Assembly: GCF_900102515.1 (NCBI RefSeq)
Contig: NZ_FMVS01000017.1
Location: 35,622-99,621 of the forward strand
DNA from: Butyrivibrio sp. INlla14
GTDB taxonomy: Bacteria; Bacillota; Clostridia; Lachnospirales; Lachnospiraceae
Direction of reading: 5' to 3'
DNA: 64,000 nt
Below, piece after piece: positions 8,426 to 15,617 of this stretch. The notes beneath the pieces are model-generated. The model worked only from the letters and a program-made list of their open reading frames with translations, ran no database searches and was not told where the DNA came from. A program made the translations under genes and the position numbers. Within the stretch, counting starts at the first letter, position 1, and every line of letters begins with the position of its first letter.

Positions 8426-9331
8426 TCACAGCTTGGAATAGAGCTCTCTAATAGCTTCGCCAGTTGCAAGATCATCGGAAAAAGCAGTGGCACTTCCTGC
8501 GGCTGTCCCCATCTTGAGAGCCTGACTGTAATCGTGATTTTCAAGGAAACCTGCAACAAAGCCTGCTACCATTGAATCTCCTGCGCCAACTGAGTTTCTG
8601 ACCTGTCCCTTTGGAACTCCAACTCTGTGCTTCTCACCAGTTTCTGTAATGAGCATTGCACCGTCGCCAGCCATGGAAATAAGAACATTTCTGGCGCCCA
8701 TTTCCTGGAGCTTCTTGGCATGAGCTTCAATCTCATCGTCAGTTTTTAAAACTGTATCAAACATCTCCCCAAGCTCATGATTATTGGGCTTTATAAGGAA
8801 TGGATGATACTTAAGAACGTTCTTTAAAAGATCCTTGGTGGCATCAACAACAACATCAATTTTCTTGTCAGATAGCTTGGCCAGGATCTTCTCATATACA
8901 TCACTTGGAAGAGAACTTGGAATACTGCCTGCAAGGATCAGGATGTCTCCGTCCTTAAGAGCATCAAGCTGACCAAAAAGCTCATCCTGCGCACTCTGTG
9001 GGATCTTGGGACCCTGAGCATTTATCTCTGTCTCAGCAGCGCCCTTTATCTTGACGTTGATTCTTGAGATTCCCTCAGGAAGCTCGATGAAATTAGCCTT
9101 GATGCCTTTTCTCTCAACATCAGCAGCGATGGCCTTTCCAGTAAAACCAGCTACAAACCCAAGAGCAGTGTTATCAAGCCCAAGGTTCTTTAATATTGTT
9201 GAAACATTGATGCCCTTGCCGCCAAAGTAGCATTCCTCGGAATCAGACCTGTTAGTCATTCCAGGAAGGAGCTCTGAGCCCATCCTTACAACATAGTCAA
9301 TTGCTGGATTAAAGGTAATAGTGTAGATCAT
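8426..9331 (-). CDS. fruK: 1-phosphofructokinase
   Basis: A 301-residue PfkB-family kinase that phosphorylates fructose 1-phosphate to fructose 1,6-bisphosphate. The N-terminal start MIYTITFNPAIDYVV and GGKGINVS are typical of the 1-phosphofructokinase/tagatose-6-phosphate kinase group. The C-terminal signature VGAGDSMVAGFVAGF carries the catalytic Asp and anion hole. Its start overlaps the fruR stop by four bases, which suggests translational coupling. Its position between fruR and fruA supports fructose specificity over tagatose. Confidence 0.95.
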   Translation of the reverse strand: MIYTITFNPAIDYVVRMGSELLPGMTNRSDSEECYFGGKGINVSTILKNLGLDNTALGFVAGFTGKAIAADVERKGIKANFIELPEGISRINVKIKGAAETEINAQGPKIPQSAQDELFGQLDALKDGDILILAGSIPSSLPSDVYEKILAKLSDKKIDVVVDATKDLLKNVLKYHPFLIKPNNHELGEMFDTVLKTDDEIEAHAKKLQEMGARNVLISMAGDGAMLITETGEKHRVGVPKGQVRNSVGAGDSMVAGFVAGFLENHDYSQALKMGTAAGSATAFSDDLATGEAIRELYSKL

Positions 9332-10092
9332 AATTTTTCTCCATCATTTACATTTTTTATGATTGTTTTACTGCTGTAGTTCTTGTTAGGCTCTTTGTCT
9401 GTGATGATGCAGCAGTTAGGTATCTCTGCAAAGGTTACGGAGCTTACCTTGCCAAATTTGGTATGGTCCGCCAGTATGTAGGAAACGTAGGCATGCTTGA
9501 CAGCTTCCTGTTTGACCAGGGCTTCATCCACATCAGGAGTAGTGTAGCCTGCATGAAGTGAAATCCCGTTTGTTCCCATGAAAGCCTTGGTAAAGTGGTA
9601 TTTGCTGATGCCTTCGATACAGTCAGGACCGATTATGGCCTCGGTTGTAGGCTTGCATCTGCCGCCAATTATCATGGTGCTAAGGCCCTTTTCCAAAAGC
9701 TTCTTGGCATGAACAATGCCGTTTGTGATGTATTTGGCCTTGGTATTGGTGATATATTTGATCATTTCCAGAGTAGTGGTACCTGAGTCGATATAAACAA
9801 AGTCGTCATCATTAATTAATGAAGCAGCATATTTGCTGATTGCTTCCTTCTCCTGTGTGTTGAGCACAGCCTTGGCTGAAACTGTGGGCTCAGTAGTGTT
9901 CACATCCTGATCGATTATGGATGTTGCGCCGCCAAAGACCTTAACAATCTTCTTGTCGTCATGAAGAGCAGTAAGATCTCTTCTGATGGTAGCTGCGGAG
10001 GCATCAAACTCCTCCATAAGCTCAGCCACTGTTACAACATTTCTTTCATTTATAAGTGCAACAATTAAATCCCGTCTTTCCTGAGTAAGCAT
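9328..10092 (-). CDS. fruR: DeoR-family fructose operon repressor
   Basis: A 254-residue DeoR-type regulator. The N-terminal winged helix-turn-helix lies at about residues 4-55 (VTVAELMEEFDASAATIRRDL). The C-terminal sugar-phosphate sensor domain includes VYIDSGTTTLEM and the GAD-like region expected for ligand binding. Such proteins usually repress the operon until fructose 1-phosphate accumulates. It is the first gene of the minus-strand operon and overlaps fruK by four bases. The upstream region contains repeated TCAC motifs that could be its operator. Confidence 0.92.
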   Translation of the reverse strand: MLTQERRDLIVALINERNVVTVAELMEEFDASAATIRRDLTALHDDKKIVKVFGGATSIIDQDVNTTEPTVSAKAVLNTQEKEAISKYAASLINDDDFVYIDSGTTTLEMIKYITNTKAKYITNGIVHAKKLLEKGLSTMIIGGRCKPTTEAIIGPDCIEGISKYHFTKAFMGTNGISLHAGYTTPDVDEALVKQEAVKHAYVSYILADHTKFGKVSSVTFAEIPNCCIITDKEPNKNYSSKTIIKNVNDGEKL

Positions 10093-10181
10093 ATTGTTCC
10101 CCTCTGATCATTATGAATATATATGGAAAAAAAGATTGTGATGACCACGTATATAATTTGAACTCTAATTGCATGATAACA

Positions 10182-10310
10182 TCATACACAATCATTATCA
10201 ATCAAAAATAATCACAATTAATCACTTAAAATATTATTAAATAATCACAAAAATTCACTAAAATCACTCAAAACACTCACAAACGCTCATGCCGCTCACA
10301 TGGATGATCA
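10182..10310. promoter_or_regulatory. AT-rich region with repeated TCA/TCAC motifs, candidate FruR operator
   Basis: The 354-base gap 10093-10446 between the divergent fruR and CheC-like genes contains more than a dozen TCA or TCAC motifs, many about 10 bases apart (for example 10211, 10221, 10244, 10255, 10263, 10277, 10287, 10296, 10308). Helically phased direct repeats are plausible DeoR-family binding sites. This is inference only. Confidence 0.35.
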
Positions 10311-10372
10311 CTGCATACTCCATATAAAGTATTAAAAAACAATAAAGCTTTATCTATATAGCGTAAAAAATA

Positions 10373-10402
10373 TTTACAAAAAGTGCCTTGGAAAGTTAAA
10401 AT
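10373..10402 (+). promoter_or_regulatory. Putative sigma-A promoter for the CheC-like operon
   Basis: TTTACA (10373-10378), an 18-base spacer and TAAAAT (10397-10402) lie about 45 bases before the start codon. Confidence 0.45.
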
Positions 10403-10446
10403 AAGATTAGAATTTTTCTACAGTTAAGCCGCAGGAGGTACTGATT

Positions 10447-11052
10447 TTGGAAGAATTAAATTTAACTCAGGAACAGATTGATATCATAGGTGAGATTGCA
10501 AATATCAGCATGGGTAACTCTGCCACCACGCTTAGCATGATGGTGAACAGAAAAGTTGATATCACAACCCCTAATGTAAAGCTGATCAAAAGAAGCGAAG
10601 CTCTCGATGATTATGAGAAAACCTGTATTTTTGTGCAGATCCATTACGTCAAGGGCCTTGAAGGAAACAACGTGCTTGTGTTAAAAGAGAATGACGTAAA
10701 AGTCATGACAGATCTTATGATGGGTGGTGATGGCACCAATACTTCCGGAGAAATCACAGAACTTCACCTTTCTGCAGCTTCAGAAGCCATGAACCAGATG
10801 ATGGGCACAAGCGCCACTTCTTTATCTTCCATGCTTGGAATTGCTACCGATATCAGCACTCCTGTTGTTAACCAGATTGATGTTGAGAGTATAAAAGTAT
10901 TCGAAAAAATGTTTGATACTACTTATGATAAATTTGTTAAAATAGCTTTTAGGATGACAATAGGTGACCTTATTGATTCCGTCATGGTACAATTATATCC
11001 GGTGCAGTTCGCAGTGGATATGTGCCAAAAATTCATAGATAAAGGAAAATAA
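10447..11052 (+). CDS. CheC-like CheY-P phosphatase (FliY N-domain type)
   Basis: A 201-residue protein with two copies of the CheC/FliY active-site pattern D/S-x3-E-x2-N-x22-P: DIIGEIAN with Pro 22 residues on, and SAASEAMN with Pro 22 residues on. Both sites look intact, as in proteins that dephosphorylate CheY-P or other receiver domains. The start is a TTG at 10447, placed 7 bases behind a strong AGGAGG. The FliN-like C-terminal domain of FliY is absent, so this is a stand-alone CheC-type protein. No chemotaxis genes are in the window. Its neighbours are a DUF4317 gene and a two-component pair, so its target could be the nearby response regulator, though that is a guess. Confidence 0.85.
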   Translation: MEELNLTQEQIDIIGEIANISMGNSATTLSMMVNRKVDITTPNVKLIKRSEALDDYEKTCIFVQIHYVKGLEGNNVLVLKENDVKVMTDLMMGGDGTNTSGEITELHLSAASEAMNQMMGTSATSLSSMLGIATDISTPVVNQIDVESIKVFEKMFDTTYDKFVKIAFRMTIGDLIDSVMVQLYPVQFAVDMCQKFIDKGK

Positions 11053-11060
11053 AACTCAAA

Positions 11061-12197
11061 ATGAATAAGGCAGAAACATTAGAAATCAAGAAGCAGTTTA
11101 CACCAGACAGATGCACAATAGATCACATTTGCGGATGTTATGTTGATCACGAAAAGAACAAGAGACTTACCTTTAGAAAGGCCTTTGGACAGATCCCAGA
11201 GGAAGAAATGTTCAAATATCTGGACATTTTCCAGCATACACTTGCAGGCACTTTTGGCAAGAACCTAATTAGTCTTGAGTTCCCTCTAGACCAGGAGCAG
11301 CCAGGAGGGACTCAAGATTTTCTTTTGACTCTTAGAAATTCAAGACTCGAGGACGACGAGCTTGTGGATGAGTTCTATGACAAGATCATCGCCAACTATG
11401 TAAATGGCGAGAACTACTATATTATTCTTGTTCACGCAGTTTACGACATTCCAGGTATCACAAGGGATGGAATTGAGATGGAGGATGCATCTGAGAAGAT
11501 TTATGATTACATTCTCTGCAGCATCTGCCCTGTTAAGCTCTCCAAGGCAGGACTTGGCTACAACGAGAGCAAGAACATCATTGAGGACAGATTCCGCGAC
11601 TGGATCGTAGAAGGCCCTACAAAGGGATTTCTTTTCCCAGCCTTTATAGAAAGAGATACAGATATCCATAACATGCTCTATTTCACAAAGAAGCCTGATG
11701 ACCTTCAGCCAGAGTTTGTGGAGGCTATGTTTGGCGGAAGAGCGCCTATCTCAGCACCTGAGCAGAAGGACATCTTTGATGCTGTAGTGCAGAACACCAT
11801 AGGCGAAGAGGCAGATTATGACATCATGAAGAATATTCATGATAATTTAAATGAGATGATCGAAGACCACGAGGGTGATCCTGAGCCTCTTGAGCTTAAA
11901 AAGGAAGACGTCAAGCAGCTTCTTCAGGACAGCGGTGTAGCTCAGGACAGACTTGACTATTTTGACGAGAATTATGTGAAATGCGCTGGAGATGAGGATT
12001 TTCCTCTACTTGCCAGCAATATAGCCAATACCAAGAAGTTTGATATAGAGACTCCAGATGTGGTGATCAAGGTCAAGCCAGACAGGACAGATCTTGTGGA
12101 ATCAAGAATTGTCGATGGCAGACAGTGCCTGGTGATCGCAGTGGATGATCACATAGAAGTAAACGGGATCAACGTGCGCACCTTCATGAACAAGTAA
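11061..12197 (+). CDS. DUF4317 family protein
   Basis: A 378-residue soluble acidic protein. The N-terminus (KKQFTPDRCTIDHICGCYVD) matches the DUF4317 family, which is common in Lachnospiraceae and has no established function. No signal peptide or membrane segment is present. It starts 8 bases after the CheC-like gene and precedes the response regulator, so it is likely co-transcribed with both. Family call is by recognition; no catalytic motif is claimed. Confidence 0.75.
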   Translation: MNKAETLEIKKQFTPDRCTIDHICGCYVDHEKNKRLTFRKAFGQIPEEEMFKYLDIFQHTLAGTFGKNLISLEFPLDQEQPGGTQDFLLTLRNSRLEDDELVDEFYDKIIANYVNGENYYIILVHAVYDIPGITRDGIEMEDASEKIYDYILCSICPVKLSKAGLGYNESKNIIEDRFRDWIVEGPTKGFLFPAFIERDTDIHNMLYFTKKPDDLQPEFVEAMFGGRAPISAPEQKDIFDAVVQNTIGEEADYDIMKNIHDNLNEMIEDHEGDPEPLELKKEDVKQLLQDSGVAQDRLDYFDENYVKCAGDEDFPLLASNIANTKKFDIETPDVVIKVKPDRTDLVESRIVDGRQCLVIAVDDHIEVNGINVRTFMNK

Positions 12198-12236
12198 GAC
12201 CAGGTAAAAGACCTGTATTCATCCGGGAGAACAGAT

Positions 12237-12944
12237 ATGATTCAGCTTGCAATTGTTGAGGACGAGGATTCATACGCAGCACAGCTTACAGAATACATAA
12301 ACAGATTCCAGTCCGAGAGCGGTAATTATTTCAAGATTACAAGATTTTCTGATGGGGATGAGATCACTAACGGATATAAGGGGCAGTTTGACATTATCCT
12401 TATGGATATTGAGATGAAGCTTATGGACGGCATGACTGCAGCGGAGGAGATCAGAAAGCTTGATAGTGATGTAGTCATTATGTTTATCACAAACATGACC
12501 AACTATGCCATAAGGGGCTATCAGGTTGATGCCATGGACTATGTCCTTAAGCCTGTGAGCTACTTTGCTTTTTCACAGAAACTTGGAAGAGCTGTCGGCA
12601 AGATAAAAAAGCCAACTTCCAAGATTATCACTGTGGATATGCCCTCAGGGGTAAAAAAGCTGGATATCGATAACATTTTTTATATAGAAAGCGAGGGGCA
12701 CAACCTCAAATTCTACACTACAGGCGGAGAGTTTACAATAAGGGCCAAGATTGGCGACTATGAGGAACAGCTCTCTGGATACAATTTCTTTAGGAGCAAT
12801 AAGGGCTATCTTGTGAATCTTAAGTTTGTAGACGGCGTGGAGAACGGAAGCTGTGTCATTGCTGGCAAGAAGCTTCTTATCAGCAGATCAAGGAAAAACG
12901 ACTTCATGTCTGCACTTACAGATTACATGGCATCTTTAGCCTGA
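12237..12944 (+). CDS. LytTR-family response regulator (AgrA/VirR type)
   Basis: A 235-residue cytoplasmic transcription factor. The receiver domain (1-120) has the acidic pocket VEDEDS and the phospho-acceptor Asp57 in FDIILMDIEM; the conserved Lys is in YVLKPVSY. The LytTR DNA-binding domain (about 135-235) includes IFYIESEGHNLKFYT and FFRSNKGYLVNL. LytTR proteins usually bind pairs of imperfect direct repeats. It is followed by its GHKL-type kinase, the usual arrangement for peptide- or cell-density-sensing systems. No peptide signal gene was found beside it. Confidence 0.93.
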   Translation: MIQLAIVEDEDSYAAQLTEYINRFQSESGNYFKITRFSDGDEITNGYKGQFDIILMDIEMKLMDGMTAAEEIRKLDSDVVIMFITNMTNYAIRGYQVDAMDYVLKPVSYFAFSQKLGRAVGKIKKPTSKIITVDMPSGVKKLDIDNIFYIESEGHNLKFYTTGGEFTIRAKIGDYEEQLSGYNFFRSNKGYLVNLKFVDGVENGSCVIAGKKLLISRSRKNDFMSALTDYMASLA

Positions 12945-12950
12945 TAGTTA

Positions 12951-14273
12951 TTGGTAAATAATATGGATACTTTTTTCGAAGACATTCCAAGAATATACAC
13001 GGCCCTGGCTGAGTGGCTGGCCTGCCTGACCTATTGCCTTGTGATGAAAAGAAAAGTCAAAAATGAGGACTTCATTCTGGTCACCATCCTGGCACTTGTG
13101 GTTCAGAGCATGTTTCTGGTACTGACTAAGGGGCTTCCTGTAGTATTCTGGATTCCCTGTATGCTGATCGCAGTGGGGATAATGTATGTATACATGGCTT
13201 TTTGCTGTGATGATAGCAGAAATGTCATAGGTTATTACTGTGCAAGAGCCTTTCTTTTGGCGGAATTGGCCGCCTCCCTTGAGTGGCAGCTTGCATACTT
13301 TTTCAGGAACCTGACGGACTCGATACTAGTCCAGATTTTGATACTTGTGGGAGTCTACTCTCTTGTTTTTACCTGGGCCCATTATATGGAAATTGGCATA
13401 ACAAGAGGAGTCTTCCAACTTGAGATAAATGTAAGAGAACTGTGGGCTGCAATTGCCATAGCTGCAGTAGTGTTTGCCTTTAGTAATCTTAGCTTTGTAT
13501 TTAGGAATACCCCATTTTCTGCAGGGCTTGAGGCGGATATCTTTTACATAAGAACCCTGGTTGATATTGCAGGTATCATGATACTGTATGTGTATCAGAG
13601 CCGTATCTGCGAGCTTCTTGCAGAAAAAGAGCTCCGGAATATCCACTCAATGCTAAAGGCTCAGTATGACAAGTACAGAAACTACCAGTCTACCTTTGAA
13701 GTGATCAATATGAAGTATCACGACCTAAAGCACCAGATTGCTGGACTCCGTGCGGAGATGAGCGATGAGGAGCGCAAAAAGTGGATTGATTCCCTGGAGC
13801 AGGAACTTGAATCCTACAGTCCTGAGCTGGAGACTGGAAATAGTGTACTTGATACTCTGATTGCCGGAAAGATGATGAACTGCAGAGCCAATAACATCAA
13901 GATAACCTGCGTTGCAGAAGGCGATATTCTGGAATTTATGCATGTGGCGGACATTTGTACCATTTTTGGTAATGCCCTTGATAATGCAATTGAGAGTGTG
14001 ACTCTTATAGAGGATCCTGAGAAGAGGCTTATACACCTTACTCTTTCCCAGAAAAAGAACTTTATACTGATCCAGATAAATAACTATTGCGAAAACACTA
14101 TAACAATTAAGAATGGTTACCCTGTTACATCCAAGGCTGATAAGGGTAATCACGGATTTGGACTTAAGAGTATCAGATATACAGTGGAGAAATACCACGG
14201 AACATTGAATTTTGGCCTTAAAGATAATTGGTTTGAGCTTACGATGCTTATTCCAAAAGGAGGGCTTGGATGA
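12951..14273 (+). CDS. GHKL-type sensor histidine kinase (AgrC-like)
   Basis: A 440-residue membrane kinase. The N-terminal half has six or so hydrophobic helices (about residues 13-215). A coiled linker leads to the phosphorylation motif MKYHDLKHQI, and the ATP-binding domain has the N-box GNALDNAIE and the G-box HGFGLKSI. The start is probably TTG at 12951 or ATG at 12963; neither has a clear ribosome site. It directly follows its LytTR regulator and overlaps the diguanylate cyclase gene by four bases, so the three proteins should be made together. Confidence 0.9.
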   Translation: MVNNMDTFFEDIPRIYTALAEWLACLTYCLVMKRKVKNEDFILVTILALVVQSMFLVLTKGLPVVFWIPCMLIAVGIMYVYMAFCCDDSRNVIGYYCARAFLLAELAASLEWQLAYFFRNLTDSILVQILILVGVYSLVFTWAHYMEIGITRGVFQLEINVRELWAAIAIAAVVFAFSNLSFVFRNTPFSAGLEADIFYIRTLVDIAGIMILYVYQSRICELLAEKELRNIHSMLKAQYDKYRNYQSTFEVINMKYHDLKHQIAGLRAEMSDEERKKWIDSLEQELESYSPELETGNSVLDTLIAGKMMNCRANNIKITCVAEGDILEFMHVADICTIFGNALDNAIESVTLIEDPEKRLIHLTLSQKKNFILIQINNYCENTITIKNGYPVTSKADKGNHGFGLKSIRYTVEKYHGTLNFGLKDNWFELTMLIPKGGLG

Positions 14274-15400
14274 ATTTAGTTGCAGTAGCTGTAACTGATT
14301 ATATAGGTGTGGTCATTCTTATAGCGATGCTATACAGCAGCCACATTCGAAGATCTGAGGGCAGGTTTGAGTATAAGATTTTTTCTCTTATAGCAGGCTT
14401 GTCAGCTTTTGCATGCGCAATTGACTTTATGACTTTTTATCTGGACGGCATGCCTGGAGAGCTTAGTCGTATTCTTGCTATAGCTGGCAATACTTACTGC
14501 TTTGTGACAAACCCTCTCTTTTCTATTGGATGGTGCATGTACACTGAGCTGAAACTATTTAAGTCAACAGCCAGGATAAAGAGACGCTACAGATTTATAG
14601 CAATACCGGGACTTATCCTGATTCTGATTTCTATGATGAATCTGTTTGTCCCTGTAGTATTTTATCTTGATGAAATGAATGTCTATCATAGGCTTCCGCT
14701 TAGTTATGCTTACTTTATCGTTGAGTTTGGGTATCTTATATTTAGCTATATGATTTTCAAAAAATATGAGAACAGGTATGGAAAAGTGAGATTTTTCCCT
14801 ATTGGTCTTATGATGGGGCCGGTAGTTGCAGGATGTATTTTACAGCTTGTCTTTTACGGGATATCACTTATCTGGGTATCGCTTGCAGTGGGACTTACGG
14901 CAATCTATATGTCACTCCAGAATGAGTTCTCCTATCTGGATAAACTGACGGGGCTTTATAACAGGGCATTTCTTGATTATATCCTTGATTCCTACTCCAA
15001 GGATCAGGGAGCTCGCATGGGCGGCATCATGATAGATGTTGACCGTTTTAAAAAAATAAATGATACCTTCGGACATTCCGTTGGTGACGAAGCACTTATT
15101 GATACTGCAAGAGTCATAACTCTTAGTAAACCTGATAAGGCAGTGGCAGTAAGATTTGCTGGAGATGAGTTTATTCTTATATTGAAGGGAACTTCCGAAG
15201 AAGCCCTTAAAAGGGTGGTAAAAAATATAAGGGATGAGCTGGAACTTTTTAACGAGACAGAGGGTAGACAGTATCAGCTATCGCTATCTATAGGCTATAC
15301 ATTATTTGATCCGGAAAAAGATAATGTGGATAGCTTCTTTAGACATATGGATGACAATATGTATGAGGAAAAGATCAGGAAACATTCTGAGAGAAAATGA
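14270..15400 (+). CDS. Membrane diguanylate cyclase (GGDEF domain)
   Basis: A 376-residue protein. The first 200 residues form about six to seven membrane helices without an obvious known sensor. The C-terminal GGDEF domain starts at LDKLTGLYNRAFLDY, with the metal/substrate site MIDVDRFKKIND and the signature in the form AGDEF, a form found in active enzymes. No RxxD inhibitory site is visible five residues ahead of the signature. It should make cyclic di-GMP from GTP. It overlaps the kinase gene by an ATGA and is followed by hairpins ending in a terminator. Confidence 0.9.
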   Translation: MNLVAVAVTDYIGVVILIAMLYSSHIRRSEGRFEYKIFSLIAGLSAFACAIDFMTFYLDGMPGELSRILAIAGNTYCFVTNPLFSIGWCMYTELKLFKSTARIKRRYRFIAIPGLILILISMMNLFVPVVFYLDEMNVYHRLPLSYAYFIVEFGYLIFSYMIFKKYENRYGKVRFFPIGLMMGPVVAGCILQLVFYGISLIWVSLAVGLTAIYMSLQNEFSYLDKLTGLYNRAFLDYILDSYSKDQGARMGGIMIDVDRFKKINDTFGHSVGDEALIDTARVITLSKPDKAVAVRFAGDEFILILKGTSEEALKRVVKNIRDELELFNETEGRQYQLSLSIGYTLFDPEKDNVDSFFRHMDDNMYEEKIRKHSERK

Positions 15401-15409
15401 ACCATGCCG

Positions 15410-15429
15410 ACTCGGAACAAGTTCCGAGT
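15410..15429. repeat. Perfect short palindrome after the cyclase gene
   Basis: ACTCGGAAC (15410-15418) pairs perfectly with GTTCCGAGT (15421-15429) around two bases. A second small hairpin (ACGGCG/CGCCGT) follows at 15434-15447. They precede the true terminator. Confidence 0.6.
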
Positions 15430-15469
15430 TGTCACGGCGTTCGCCGTATACATGCAATTCATGACAAAA

Positions 15470-15506
15470 AACGTACCGTTTATGACAAAAACGGCACGTT
15501 TTTTTT
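15470..15506 (+). terminator. Rho-independent terminator
   Basis: A 12-bp stem with one G-T type mismatch (15470-15481 with 15489-15500) is followed by eight Ts. It ends the signalling operon. Confidence 0.85.
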
Positions 15507-15617
15507 ATGCGTGTTAACCTCATATTGTAAGCGCCGCTATGATTGTTTATGCGGTCAAACTAAGGAACTAGATCCTGACCAGATTTAGTTTCCAGATTAA
15601 AAAAGGGAGGTTAATCT

